From the NCBI GenBank assembly GCA_000231825.2, contig JH720371.1:141713-205712 (forward strand): a stretch of 64,000 bases of DNA, read 5' to 3'. The position numbers and the translations under genes are program-made. This stretch comes from Tetrahymena elliotti 4EA (Eukaryota; Ciliophora; Oligohymenophorea; Hymenostomatida; Tetrahymenidae). Positions 39,629 to 52,900 of the stretch are shown here, piece after piece. The notes beneath the pieces are model-generated. The model was not told the DNA's origin, did not search any database, and saw only the letters and a program-made list of their open reading frames with translations. Positions within the stretch are counted from its first letter, which is position 1. Every line of letters begins with the position of its first letter.

Positions 39629-42600
39629 TCAAGATCGATCTCTTTTGAGAGCGTATTAAAATTCTTTAAATAAAATTAATTTTGATGTAATTTCATTAAT
39701 TGATTTGATTTTGTTGAAAAAATAATTTACTGTGTCTTAAATGTTGTGAGGCCATTGCTTAGTTTCATAAATATCATTACCAAGCATTCTTGCAATTAAT
39801 TTATCATAGATAGAATTTATAGAACTATCAACCTTTTGTTCACCTGTCATATCATATAAAACTAAAGCGAATTCTACAAGATTTAGAGGCCAAACGTAAT
39901 ACTTTTCAAGCATGTGTTCATCAAGTCTCATGAATTATAACACATCATAGCTTTCCTTTAAAAGAAGTCTCTTTTATTCAAGAGTTTTCTTATCACCAGA
40001 AGCTATTGATTAAATCAAAATTTAGAACTAAAAAAATAAATAAGAAATTAGAAAATTACTTTTAGATTTCTTCAAGCTATTTTCAACATAATTGATTCCA
40101 TTTAATAGCTTTTCATACATTTTCTTTTATATTTTGAGTATTCTTGCTTGTTTTAAAAGAATTTCTCTTTCAGCATGATATCTATGTTTGTCTGTCTCAG
40201 AAATATCTAATTTAATTTAAATTTAAATGATTAAATACATAATAATTTTATTGTGATAATAAACGTAATTCATTTAAAAGATTAATAATAAAAATATCTT
40301 ACTGAAATCGCTGAGAATAACAGAAATATCATAAATGGCAATTTCAGTGAAAGAAATTCTGTCATCTAATAAAACTCTGTCTTCAGATTCCTCTCTATTC
40401 TTGAAATTAGAAAGTTAGAATGCAACATTATAGGCTTCTCTGACATTTCCCATTTGTTCAAGGTATTTAAACTTTATTTTGAGGCATTCAGCATTATCAC
40501 TGCCAAAGCTAGAAAATATTTATTCAGTAAAAGGGCTATTGAGCTCAAGAATTTCACTTTTTCTTTTGCTTCTTAACAAGAAATCAATAACAACGCTATG
40601 AACCTATTTAATAGAAATAAAAGATAAACTTTAATAATTGATTTATTTGATTACGAATTCAGATGGATAGCTCTAAATTAGCCTGACTATATTCAATATT
40701 TAAAGATCCTTGTTAGCTTTTGTTTTAGGCTCAAATTCAGATTCTTTATGGAGATCTTCAAGAATTTAAATGATCTTTTGCAAGCAGAATTCTCTTTGTT
40801 AGGAATTATCATCCAAAATTTGCTTTTAAATTTTAAGTTGTTCTGAATACTTATTGACTGGATTATATTATTAGCTAGCTCTCAATTGTTCTTCTAAAGC
40901 TTATGTTTCTTATTATTGTCTCTCTATTTTTTACAATCAAAGTATTTAATATTTTCATTTCTAAAATATCTCAATTCCTCTAAAATTATTTATTGTTTTA
41001 TCAAAACGCATACGCATTCAAAAACCTTTTAAATCTTAAAGCATTTAAAGAGCTTTTTAATCATAAAGCATTCAAAGAATTTTCTAAAATCATAGAGAAT
41101 GAAAAAATTTTATTTTCAAACAGGAAAATTGAAAAGAAAATGATTCAATTGGTTGAAAGAAAATTTATATGAAAAGTTGTTAGATTTACCAATATTTTCT
41201 ATGATTCTTTGATGGAACTTGATGCATTCAATAGCTATTTTGGTGAAGTCTACTCTTGAGTCTAAAGAAGAGTAGATCATAAAGAATTTTTCAATGTAAT
41301 CTGAATTGAGATATTCAATGTGTTCCAACAAAATGTTAGTGCATTCGTTGAGGTATTTAGCTTCAGGTACTCCTGTTTTAGAGAATTTGGCAAGAATCAT
41401 TTGTAATTTAATTTCAGCTTAAGAAATGTTGAAATCTCTGTCATGGAAAATAGTGTTAAATTAGCTTAAGACCATCTTAGCCTATTTTAAGAAATCAAAA
41501 TGGAATGAAATTAATAACAAAAATAAAAGATTAAATTACCTAATCCATGTATTTAGGGTCAAGTTTAATTGCTTACAAAACATAATTTTTAACAATTTTT
41601 TCATTTTTTTTATCAGCAAATACATCTTTGAAACGGATTTGCAAAATGTCTTCTCTTAAATCTCTGAATTCAACATTGTTTAAGTTGGATCTTAATTTAT
41701 TTTCAGAAATAAAAAGGAAGAGGTTAGCTACTTAGATGATTTTGGTGCAGAAACGGAGAAGATCATCAATTAATTTAGCTTCATCAGCTTTAATTTCTTG
41801 CATTTTTTCTTCATTACTTTTATATCTATTTTAGTTTCCCTAAATAATAAATGAATGAAATTAAGTTTAATTTAGAACTCAGCCTTGAAATTAAAAATAA
41901 ATTACAAATCTATTTGAAGTGGCAATAGAGGCACTTTTCATGTAAATGTTGTTGATTGATTGGTTAGAATCAGATCCTAAAAGGGTATTATTTTTTAATT
42001 CATTGCAGTAGATAACTTTAGTTTCATTTTCCAACCAGAATTTGAATTCATTGAGACGACGAGTGAATGCTTGGATTTCTTCTCTCTTGAAGTTCTCAAT
42101 AGACTCGTTAATGAAGAACTTAAAAGCATATGAATTGACTAAAGGCTTATTCCAAATGGGTCTAATCAATCTAGAGAAATATAATAAAACACCTTCAACT
42201 TTAGAAGTGTATTTTCTTCTTGTCCATTCCCAAGCTTTACCTAAGGTATTTTAGAATTCGTCATTCATTTATTTAGACAAATATTAATTTTCGCTGGTCT
42301 CATCAAGAAGAATGTCTCCATACTTATTTTTATTTTTAAAATTATAAAAAATTCCTTTCAATTTTATTCATTAATTTTTTACTTTTTAGAACAAGAAATG
42401 AGCTTTCTTGAGAATAGATTCACTAATTTCAGTGATAATTGTTTCTGGAATAAGAGAAGGATCAATTGGTTTTTCACTTTATTTTTAACCAGGGAATTTG
42501 TTTGTGTTTTATTCATATTAAGTTCCTTAAGTAAAATTGTTTGTATTGTTAAGAGTAGTATCAGATAACTTAGACTTAAGTTACTTATCAAGATGATTGT

Positions 42601-45600
42601 GAACATTTAAATTTTGCTAATTTTAATTAAAACTCAATTAAAGAATTAATCTACAAGAAATAATTTAATTTTTACATAATACTCTAAATGAGAGTGACAG
42701 AGCATTTATGAAAGCATAGAAAAAGTTTCAGTTACACCATAAGTAATGATGAATTATTCGAAAAACTCAAAAGAACTTTATTTCTAAGATTGATTATTTT
42801 TAATTTCAACTTGCTTATTGCTGAATTTGTTTAATTTCTTTTGATTCAATAATTAATATTGTAATTAAGCCTAAGTCTGGTTAGGTTCAGTAATATAATC
42901 AGGAAGAACTTTAATCAATTAATAAAGTAAATCAATAGGTCTTTATTGGTAATATAAAAGAATTCCCTTGCTAGTAAGGACTACATAATGGGAAGGTTAA
43001 GAATAGCATTATTTAGTTAAATCATTCAAACAAACATATGCTTGTTAACCATTTTATTCTCCAATCATCTAACTTGTTTCGAGCTATTCAAAGCTATTAA
43101 GCTTTTTATTTATAAAATTTATTATTTAAATTAAAAAATTAGCTAATTTTTACCAAAACTAATCCACTGATTTAAGGAGGAAGTAAATTTTTATCAGGAA
43201 TTTAAGCAAAGGTTAAGTCATTAAGAATATTTGAATTGTCATCTCTGCTTTAGAAATCAAGAACTAATTCTCCCATACGTTCTGTAGCAACAACAAAATT
43301 AGGATGGATTTCAGAGAATATTTGATGATTTGAAAACATATTTTCTTTGAGCCTTGCAATGTATTATTAATTGCTTTCAATAAAAATTAATCTATTCTAT
43401 TTATTTTCTATCTTCTACATAACTACTCCACCACGAGTAGCAAAAGCAGATTTAATATACTTTCTCTATTCATCATCTATGACTTAAACATAGCTTCCTT
43501 TGCAAGTTTGATAGTCCTAATTTAAAAAAATTTTTAAAAATCTTTCAAAAAAATATTTTAATAGGTACTTTATGATCATAAAAAACATGCAAATTTCTGA
43601 ATGGATTATTCTAATGAGAAATGTCTAACATTCCCTTCACAATAGCAATTTAAAATTCTGCAATTGGTCTGTATTTTTCAAACATTTAGAACTTTTCTCT
43701 TGCTTCTTTAGTCTCTTAAGCACTCAATATCTAATTCTTCTTATCAGTTACCTTTCATTTTAAATTAAAATTTTCATCTCACAAAAAAAATAAATTTAAG
43801 ATAAAATGTTTCAAAAATTATCATTGAAGAACATTCAAAAACATTATTTTTATTTTAGATAATAAATATGTTAAGTAATTACTGATTTAGTTTTGAGGGT
43901 GTAGTAAACTCTGATACCAGACTAAGTAACAATTACAAAATTATAGTCATTTGATTGATATTTTTCAATAGCTGAAACTGAAATGATGTTTAGTTCTTTG
44001 CTGGAAGGGAGTAAATGGAAGTGATTTGTTTAACTTGAAAGCAATTATTCTGCAAATTAAGCATGGGTTAAAGAGCCAATTAAAGTAAAATCTTCATCAA
44101 AAGCACCTAAGTCATAAACATCAATTCTTTAGGTAGTTTTTTATTAATATGGATTATAAGAAAATGGATTTCTAAAGAAAGGTTTTTCACATTACACCTC
44201 AACTAAAGCATACAAAATCTATCTGGTGTCATCGACACTAATATCAATAACTTATTATTCTTAATTCAAAAGAGGAATTTATTGCTTGAATTTTTATTGC
44301 CATTTAATTCCTTCCTTAGCTTTGAATTTTTCACTGATTGTAATCCCCAAAATTTAAGACTTAAAGTAATCAACATATTTAACTCTTCCACTAGATCCAC
44401 CAAAGAAAATTCTTCCTTTCTTTGAGAAGACAATCTAAAATATTAAAATGAAAATATATCAATAAACGCCATTATATAAATTGAATATTGCATACTTTGT
44501 TAACATATTCGTGGTCAGTGCTAATAGCAACGTTGATATCTTGAATATCAATATTATTATGCTCTAATTTAATATGCATAACCTTGATGTAATTGGGAAA
44601 AGCAATCACAAGAACATTCTTAATCTCATTTTATTTGAAAATTGCATATTTAGGTTATCCAAAAGCAATATATAGAATTGTATCTTCTAAATCAAATTCC
44701 TTTAAATCATCCCTGTCTATTTTATCATCTCTTCTAGTTCCATACTAATCTTTGTTTTATCTGTAATATTCATTTTTATTGAAAAGTCTTGTAAACTAAG
44801 CAAAAGATTGAGGACCATATTTCCACATGAATAATTTCTTATTAATACTGACCCATGCTAAACTTAATTCTGCTATAATACCCTATTTATTTTTACAATT
44901 ATTTCTTTAATTAAATCCACTTTCTTCTTTTCAATTCAAAAAACGCTAAATTTAAAAAAAAAATTTCATTGCTTTCTTTATTCAAGCATATATTAAGCCT
45001 TTCTACTTATTTAAGAAATATCTTTTTTATTCTTTTTCATTGAACTAAAATAGATCCTTTTCATTATTTAATATTAATAAACATGCTTTTTTACCTTGTT
45101 GACAGAAATAGATTCTTCATCATTACGCTATTAATCAGATTCATATGAATTTTCTAATAAGTCAGTGTAATACTCTACAATTCTTTAGGGGAATTCTATA
45201 GCCTTGAACTAGATAAACTGACTTCCATGTGGGAGTTAGAAATCTGTTAATAATGAATGAGAAAATAAATCATAATTTGAACAAATATTCTAATAGTCTG
45301 TTTAGTTTAATTTTAATATATCAAACACACTCTATTATTTTAAATTTGATTCGGATTTTACCGCTGCTTTTATGATATTAACCAAACAACATTTTAATTT
45401 ATTTATTATTTAATTACCATTTTGCTTTATACTGGTGATGCCAGCTCCTGTTTCGTCTTGCTTTAAACAGGCATCTAAGAGACGAGACATTTACTTAAAT
45501 GAATAGGCAATTTCAGATTATATCTTCTACTCTTTTTAGACTACTAACATCTTTTCTTAAAGGTTTTATTCTTTGATAACTTCGCGTCTTAATAATTCGG

Positions 45601-46159
45601 TGTCATTGTTATAGGCAATATTATAGCTTCCTGGATTTAATACTTGAGGGTTAGCAGGGATTTCCTAATGAATGGGTAAAGTTTCATTTGAGCTTATGTT
45701 GAATTAGTTATTGAAGTTAAACTAATTGATTTCTGTATTTTTTGCATTGAACTTATAAAGCTAATTAGTTTATTAATTTTAAAAAGTATTTGCTTAAGAT
45801 TCCTATGAAAAGCGATTATATCCCTTAAGGTTATTCTAAATTACATAACCATGATTACTCATCATACTGATATTATTGTTATTTAACTAATTTTATTATT
45901 TGTTGTCCCCAAATTTATTTTAGTAGCCTAATGATGCTTTTTGAGATTACTGATTGCTAATAAAACCATCTGGAGCAAACATTGAATCCCTGTCTCTTGC
46001 TGTATTAAATGCATTAAAACTAGATAATCCACCTTACTGAGAGAAATAATCATCTCCTCTCTTACGCTTTTAAGCAGAAGATAAAAACTTAGAAGATATC
46101 TTCTCTTAATTCAAATTTGGATAGTTAGATGCTTAAATTTATGAAAAGTTAATGCTCAT
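39629..46159 (-). CDS. NUP155: Nup155/Nup170 nuclear pore inner-ring nucleoporin
   Basis: A very large minus-strand gene, ATG 46159 to TGA 39631-39629, with many short introns. The first ~150 residues are Asn/Gln-rich and disordered. A beta-propeller typical of Nup155 follows, with the signature A-W-V-S-I-N-K-K-L-F-L-W-K-Y (about 44830) then D-T-I-L-Y-I-A-F-G-Q-P-K and V-L-V-I-A-F-P-N-Y-I-K-V (about 44600). After it come G-R-I-F-F-G-G-S-S-G-R-V (about 44390) and FHLLPSSKELNIISVSA (about 43990). The C-terminal half is an alpha-solenoid; a late segment is MRLDEHMLEKYYVWPLNLVE (about 39900). Nup155 links the pore membrane and Nup93 complexes in the inner ring and is essential for pore assembly. 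Length (about 1,600-1,700 residues) is larger than human (1,391), mainly at the N-terminus. Internal exon borders are approximate. Confidence 0.85.
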
Positions 46160-47397
46160 ATTTCAAAGATTTCAAACTGCTAATTTATTTGTTTATTTAT
46201 TCACAAAATGCAATTTATTCTATCTAATTTGTTTTCACTATGAAGTCCTTATCAGAATTCAATTATCCTATACTATTTTTAGTTCTGATTTAACAATTAT
46301 CTATCTAAATCTACCAACTTTATCCTCTCTACTCCTTTTAGTTAGTATACACACTTTCTTATTTAATTTAGCTTAAATAATTTACAAATATAAATATAAT
46401 TCGCGTCTTGAAAAAGTTTATCATTCAATAAATTTATTATTAATTATTTTGCTTCTAAATATCTTTTTTATTTATTTTTATCACTTTGCTATATCCCATA
46501 CAAGCAAACATTAAAATTTACTATTTATTTATCTATTTAACTTTCTAACAACCCCTATCACAAACATAATAAATAATACTTTCAATATTATAATAGACTC
46601 AATCATTCCTATCAGCTCATTTTATTAAAATAAATCAATGTCTTCCTCAAATTTAAAAAATCATTACAAATTCAAAAATTTTAATAAAATTAAACCTTGA
46701 AAAGATCAAATAAATAATCTAAAACAAAAATGTGGTAAATGAAAGATTTAGATTGTCTTTTTGAGAAAATTTTCTGAATAAATAAAATAAATTTTTTAGT
46801 ATTTTAAATTTACCATAAATCCTCATTAATTCTAGCCAACTCGTCCCCAAACTAATAGGTACTAATGGCGATCTTCAATTAATGACACATGTTAAATTGT
46901 ATGTAGCCGAATAGGCAGTACCTTAGGGTACTATATATATATATAATTAACTATTTTATCACTTTTGTAATATGTAATTCTAAAAAAGAAGTAATGAAAA
47001 AAATCAGATGATAAAATCAGTTGTTTTATTTAAATTATTCCATTTTAAAATAAAAAAGTCTATATCATATTCTAAATTATTTATTCTTATTTGAAATAAA
47101 ATTGCCATCAAGTAAGTAAAAATCAATAAAATAAATTTGATAAAAAAAATCAATGTATTTATGAAAAAAATTTGTATTTCTTCAAATTTTTTGAGCTTAT
47201 TTTTATTGTAATTATATTTGCTTTTCTTCAATATATGATGCAATAAAAAAGATTAAAAAATTCATTTATTAAATATACTAATATCTTCCCCATCATAATT
47301 ATAAAACAAAATATCTCTGAAAAAATATTCATTCATAATTAAATCAATTAATTAATTAATTTGGAAAATAAGAAAATAGGTATAGGTTATACAAGCA
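46160..47397. other. Intergenic spacer between divergent Nup155 and kinase genes
   Basis: AT-rich, with a noticeably less AT-rich island at about 46820-46935 that ends in a small hairpin (separate entry). The plus frame 46152-46376 and minus frame 47004-47243 are low-complexity hydrophobic or Lys/Asn strings and are not supported as genes. Confidence 0.4.
46917..46932. other. Perfect short hairpin AGTACC-TTAG-GGTACT
   Basis: Six-base-pair perfect stem with a TTAG loop, immediately followed by an alternating TA run. It closes a roughly 110-bp island with higher GC than the spacer. It could be part of a small RNA gene or of a promoter; nothing more can be shown. Confidence 0.3.
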
Positions 47398-49810
47398 ATG
47401 ATGTAGAAAAAGAGCTAAAATCCATAGCAATAGGAGATTATTATGCAAAAGCTAGTTAGGCACATTGAAAAAAGATAGAAAATTAGACAACTCTATGCAG
47501 ATAAGGGCATTTAGATGCTGGATAAACAAGACTAATTATGTAAATACTATATATTTTCTTAATTCTACATCATTATTAATTTTGTTATTTAATAATCAAA
47601 TATTATTTGTTCAATTTCTAAATCTTGCTCATTCTATTTAGTTAAATTTAAATTACTCCTTATTGAAAAGCTCATTTAGCCATAATTATCCTATATTTAA
47701 TTTCTATTAACAGTTTAGGATATTTAAGATCCTGTTTTGAATGCCAACTAAAACAATATCTACACTTCTATGTAAAATGAACTATCTCAAGAGGGATACA
47801 GTGAATTCAGGTATTTAGGATAGGGAGCATAGGGATTAGTAGTTCTTGCTAAGAATTAGTTCTCTAACAAGAGATTTGCCATCAAAGGAATTCTTGTCAA
47901 GGATTCCAAAGGAAACGTTGATCAATTAGCTATGAAATAGGTTAATCAAGAAATTGACATGCTCAATAAATGCAAAGGATCACCATATGTTGTCAATTTC
48001 ATTGGTAAAATTGAAGGAAAAGAGTACATATATCTAGTCCTCACCGAATGCTTAGGTATTAAATAAAGCAAATAGAATATTATTACTTTACTTAAAAAAT
48101 AATCTATGTTGTAGCAAGATTATCTAAAGAAATATTTAAAAATAGGAACTCTAAATCAAATTATTAAGAAGGATCCAGATGAAAAATTGAATGAATTGTC
48201 AGCTATCAAGTATGCCAAAGATATTGCAGAAGGCCTTCACTTTATTCATTCTAAGAAGTGTCTAGTCAATGATCTTAAGATGGAAAATATCCTTATTGAC
48301 TACAATGGAAATGCAGTTGTTTGTAAACAATTTTTTTAAATAAATAATGATCAAAAAAAACTAATTTTGAAACATAAAATAACAACTAGCTGACTTTGGT
48401 TTGGCGGATAATCTACCAACATAATCAGGATATGCCATGAACTAATATGTATATTTTCAAGAAAGTGATTCCCTTCTTAAATTAAACCAAACTTTGTTGA
48501 TAAATTAATTAAGATGGGGAATGTTGCATATTAGGCACCTGAGTGTTATGATCCTAAACAGTTCAACCTTTATTCTAAAGAATACTAAAAATTAGGAATT
48601 GTTATTAAGACAGAGCCAAGCGAAAGAGTAATTAATTAATTTATGATTTAAGAGAACATATCAAATAAATTAATCTTTCATAAAAAAGAGTGAAGCATGT
48701 TCATTAGGTAAATAAATCAAAGAGAATAAAAATAGATGTTAATCAAGTTAATTTAAATAAATATGTAGGCTACCTTATTTACACTATGATTTCAGGATTC
48801 AATTTTAATATGATGCTCAACAAGCACAAACCTTTGGAATTCTTACCTGAATTCCAAAATTTCAATTACAAGAATCTCCTTGAATACATAATTCATGGGT
48901 TAACTCAATTTGTTCCAAGAAATAGGTTTGCAATCAAGGATGTTTTAATTATTTTAAAAGGAATTATTTCATTTGAATTTTAATTAGATAGCAAGTTTGT
49001 TGAACTAATTGATGCCCATGAAAAAGTAGAAGATTGGCACTTAATTTAACCATTCAAAAATCAAATTGAATTGATTCAACATTTAGAAAATAAGTTTTAC
49101 CCAATCGTGTATTTATTGTTTAGATGATACTCACATTTTCTCTAAATATTTTTAATAGTAAAAGTGAAAAGAGCTTACTTTAGAAACTGGAATCAGAAAT
49201 TATTAGTTCCAAAAAATTATAATAAGTTGATTTTCTTAATAAAAAATTCTATTCAAATTAAATAACCAATAAAAAAATAGGATACATTTATTGAAGAACT
49301 CAATCAATAAATAAAGAATAAGAATGAAACTATTAGCAATTTACAAAAAGAATTAGAACAAATTAAAAATTCTCAACAGAATAATTAACTATTTCTTTAA
49401 AATTAATAAGCTTTTTCAAATTAGGTTTTCTAGTTGTAAAGAGCCATCAACCCATTAAAAGAAGACAAATAGAAAAAGGAAGAAATATCTTAAAGTTAAC
49501 CAAATTAGATTTCTAGTTAGAAACTTTAGCCACAAAAAATTAAATCTCACAAGTAATTAAAATTAAGTTGTTTAATTATTAAAAAAAAATAAATAAACTA
49601 ATCTTAGGATTTGTTATAAAATACCATATATTAATAAAGATCTAGCACACACAGTATCTGTCCGAAAATAATAATTAAATCAAATGTTTCTCAATTCAAA
49701 AATTTGAATAGTTTTTATAATTTAATTATTAATTTATTTATTCAAAAATTTCAAATTCATTAATTAATGATAATTTTTTTAAATAAAAATATTTTTTTTA
49801 ACTTATTTGA
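47398..49810 (+). CDS. Protein kinase with C-terminal Gln-rich coiled coil
   Basis: Multi-exon kinase. The kinase core begins near 47800 with R-Y-L-G-Q-G-A-Q-G-L-V-V-L-A-K-N-Q (Gly loop), followed by RFAIKGILV (catalytic Lys). The catalytic loop near 48260 reads C-L-V-N-D-L-K-M-E-N-I-L: the Asp and Asn are kept but HRD is changed to V-N-D. After an intron, L-A-D-F-G-L-A-D gives a canonical DFG (about 48390) and Y-Q-A-P-E-C the APE motif (about 48535). The C-terminal exon from about 49150 is a Gln-rich coiled coil. I read the tail as splicing at 49553/49608 and 49654/49712 with TGA at 49808-49810, which keeps phase; this is tentative. The 5' exon (ATG 47398) does not join the second exon in phase at the sites I see, so the start is uncertain. 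Substrate unknown. Confidence 0.65.
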
Positions 49811-49926
49811 TGGAATTTATTGTTCAAGTTTTTAGAAAACTTTGGATTACAGAGAAAATTAAATATTATTAATAATTTATATAGGAAGTAACTATTCTTA
49901 ATTAATGATTACTCTTAAATTGTAAA

Positions 49927-52900
49927 ATGCTTATGCTTATTAGGAAGTTACTCTTTTTCACTTTTGAAATACAATAACTTTCACAAATTAATTTTTACTA
50001 ATCATATAAGAGGGTAATATTTTTTATTAATTATATTTAAATTTATTTTTCTTTCAAAAATAGATAGTAAAATTGTCAATGTTTCTCATATTTCCATCAA
50101 AACTATTCATTCATTCTAATTATAAAAGCTTGTAATTCTTCTACTAGTTTCTTCTATCTTTTTACCTATTTAGAATATAGAGTTCTTTATCAAATTATTT
50201 TTATTCAATAGAATGTAATCTTTGTATTCTTTCAAATTAACTTATTATAAGTTTATTTTCATATTAAAAATAGTGAGTAATTAATTAATATTCTTGAAGG
50301 ATTTTAGATTGAAAGATTATTCTGATGATAACAATGATGATGCATGCTGAATTTATTTATTTNNNNNNNNNNNNNNNNNNNNNNNNNNNNNNNNNNNNNN
50401 NNNNNNNNNNNNNNNNNNNNNNNNNNNNNNNNNNNNNNNNNNNNNNNNNNNNNNNNNNNNNNNNNNNNNNNNNNNNNNNNNNNNNNNNNNNNNNNNNNNN
50501 NNNNNNNNNNNNNNNNNNNNNNNNNNNNNNNNNNNNNNNNNNNNNNNNNNNNNNNNNNNNNNNNNNNNNNNNNNNNNNNNNNNNNNNNNNNNNNNNNNNN
50601 NNNNNNNNNNNNNNNNNNNNNNNNNNNNNNNNNNNNNNNNNNNNNNNNNNNNNNNNNNNNNNNNNNNNNNNNNNNNNNNNNNNNNNNNNNNNNNNNNNNN
50701 NNNNNNNNNNNNNNNNNNNNNNNNNNNNNNNNNNNNNNNNNNNNNNNNNNNNNNNNNNNNNNNNNNNNNNNNNNNNNNNNNNNNNNNNNNNNNNNNNNNN
50801 NNNNNNNNNNNNNNNNNNNNNNNNNNNNNNNNNNNNNNNNNNNNNNNNNNNNNNNNNNNNNNNNNNNNNNNNNNNNNNNNNNNNNNNNNNNNNNNNNNNN
50901 NNNNNNNNNNNNNNNNNNNNNNNNNNNNNNNNNNNNNNNNNNNNNNNNNNNNNNNNNNNNNNNNNNNNNNNNNNNNNNNNNNNNNNNNNNNNNNNNNNGT
51001 AATTAATTAATATTCTTGAAGAATTTTAGATTGAAAGATTATTCTGATGATAACAATGATGCGCACACTGAATTTATGAATTTATTTCTTTTAAATATTA
51101 AAAATAGTGTGTACAATGAAAAAGAATGAAAAGAGAAATTAAACTAAAATTGTAAATAAAAATAGTTTGTAATTTTTTAGAGATTAAATTAGACAAATAT
51201 GGTTGAATCTGAACTAAAAAATTAATAAATAAAATATAGTGAGTATATATATTTTAAGATTGATTTAAGATTGAAAAACAGAATAAACTTTAACAAATTT
51301 TAGTGAGTAACTAACTAAATAATTAATTGATCGATTACAAACTAACTAACTAAATAACTGTTTAGTGTATTTTTGGCTTGTTTTTGAAATAATTAGATTG
51401 TTAGATGGTTTGTAGAATATTACAATTAATTTAACATTTTCCCTTAAAATTAAAATAGAGAGTAAAATTGCAAAATTTTTTAAATTCACTGAACCATAAT
51501 CATAAATATAAATAATCAAGGAAGTAATTCTTCAGTTATTTAAGATGAATTTAATCTTAATTCTCTTATATATTAGATCTGAGTAGTATTTTTTTACAAA
51601 GAGTAAATAAATTAAAATATTTTGTTGATTATGTTAAAAAATAGGATGTAAAGAATTTAATTTATCTGTTCTCATAATCAGATTGAAGAAATAAATCTTA
51701 AATTTAAAAAGAGGGTAGTTGATTGATCATTTTATAATAGTTTAAATACCAAAAAAATAAGAAATATATTGAATAAAATTATACATTAACAATAATTATT
51801 ATAATTTTTATAAATAGATGGTAAATATAGATCCCTTTTGTTTAAACTGTGAATAAATTCTAATTAAAAAAGGATGTAAAAAATTAGAAATAATTAGTAT
51901 GAAAGAGAATAAACCATTTTTATTTTCAAATTAGCTCGTAAAATTTAGATACATTTTGAATTCTAAAAAATAAGCTAAACTAAATGTTAAAATGAATAGA
52001 AAGTACCATTTTTAATAGATTTAGATATTAAATTATAAAATTAATTAATATTTTATTAGGAAGTAAATATTTTTTGATGAATTTAAGCCAATAATTTAAT
52101 TTAAAAGCAATTTCATGAAGTAAAATTATTTCAAAGATATAATTTTAAAGAAAAAAAATATTTTTTTTTATTTGAATAGTGGAGAGTAAGAATTTAGAAT
52201 CATAATGAAATAAAACTGATAAATAAATAAATTAAAATATTTGAATGAAACAGGAAAAACAATTAGTAATACTTTAGAATGTCTGAATAAAGAAATAATA
52301 ACTGATTCACATATTTAATAAAATAGTTAGTAATGAGTGCTTCCTTTCAAAATAATTACTTTTCTTCATTAAAATTAATAAAATGAACCACTGATAAATA
52401 AAAGGAAGTAAATCAAACATTTAATTCATGAATTTTATTTAATTTTAATCAATTTAAAAATATTCTTAATTGAATCCTCTTTAAATCAATATTAGCATGT
52501 AAAATGAAATAATCTTTCAAGAAATTCAGTGCTTAATCTTATTTTAATGAAGACAGTAATTTATTTATTTATTGATCCATTTTTTAATTTACAATTTAGT
52601 TAATTTCAATGATTAATCAAATTTTTAATTAATTAATTTAATAGATTGTAAGAATATTCAATACTTTATCTTTTCTCTTTGGCAACTTATTTTGATCTTT
52701 AAAAATAGACTGTAAATCTATTTCTGTTTTTTCTTTGTTTTTTATTTAAATTTTATTTGTTTTTAAAATAGGGAGTAATTCTAAATATTTATTTTATTTC
52801 TTCGTAAGAAAATCTTAAAATATCATGGATATCTAAAATAGCATGTAATTCTTCAATATGTTTAAATTGAATAAATATTTATTAAATAACTATTAAAATA

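Noticed and set aside
42042..42254. 70-codon plus-strand frame
   Set aside because: Antisense shadow of a Nup155 exon.
49885..49887. GAA-GTAA unit upstream of the proposed start exon
   Set aside because: It has the right form, but no upstream exon with ATG and matching phase was found. Left as a possible extra exon or chance.
50325..51006. Open reading frames of about 220 codons
   Set aside because: They consist almost entirely of the N gap and carry no sequence information.
51169..51180. GTAATTTTTTAG as a 12-nt intron
   Set aside because: Far too short to be spliced; it is simply the start of the intron running to 51239.
51366..51366. A 1-nt exon (TTTAG-T-GTAT)
   Set aside because: It would break the reading phase, and the next acceptor at 51396 gives a normal intron length and an in-frame ATT.
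52108..52119. Skipping the 12-nt exon
   Set aside because: Skipping would also keep phase but give a 117-nt intron. Inclusion gives two typical introns (45 and 60 nt), so it is kept.
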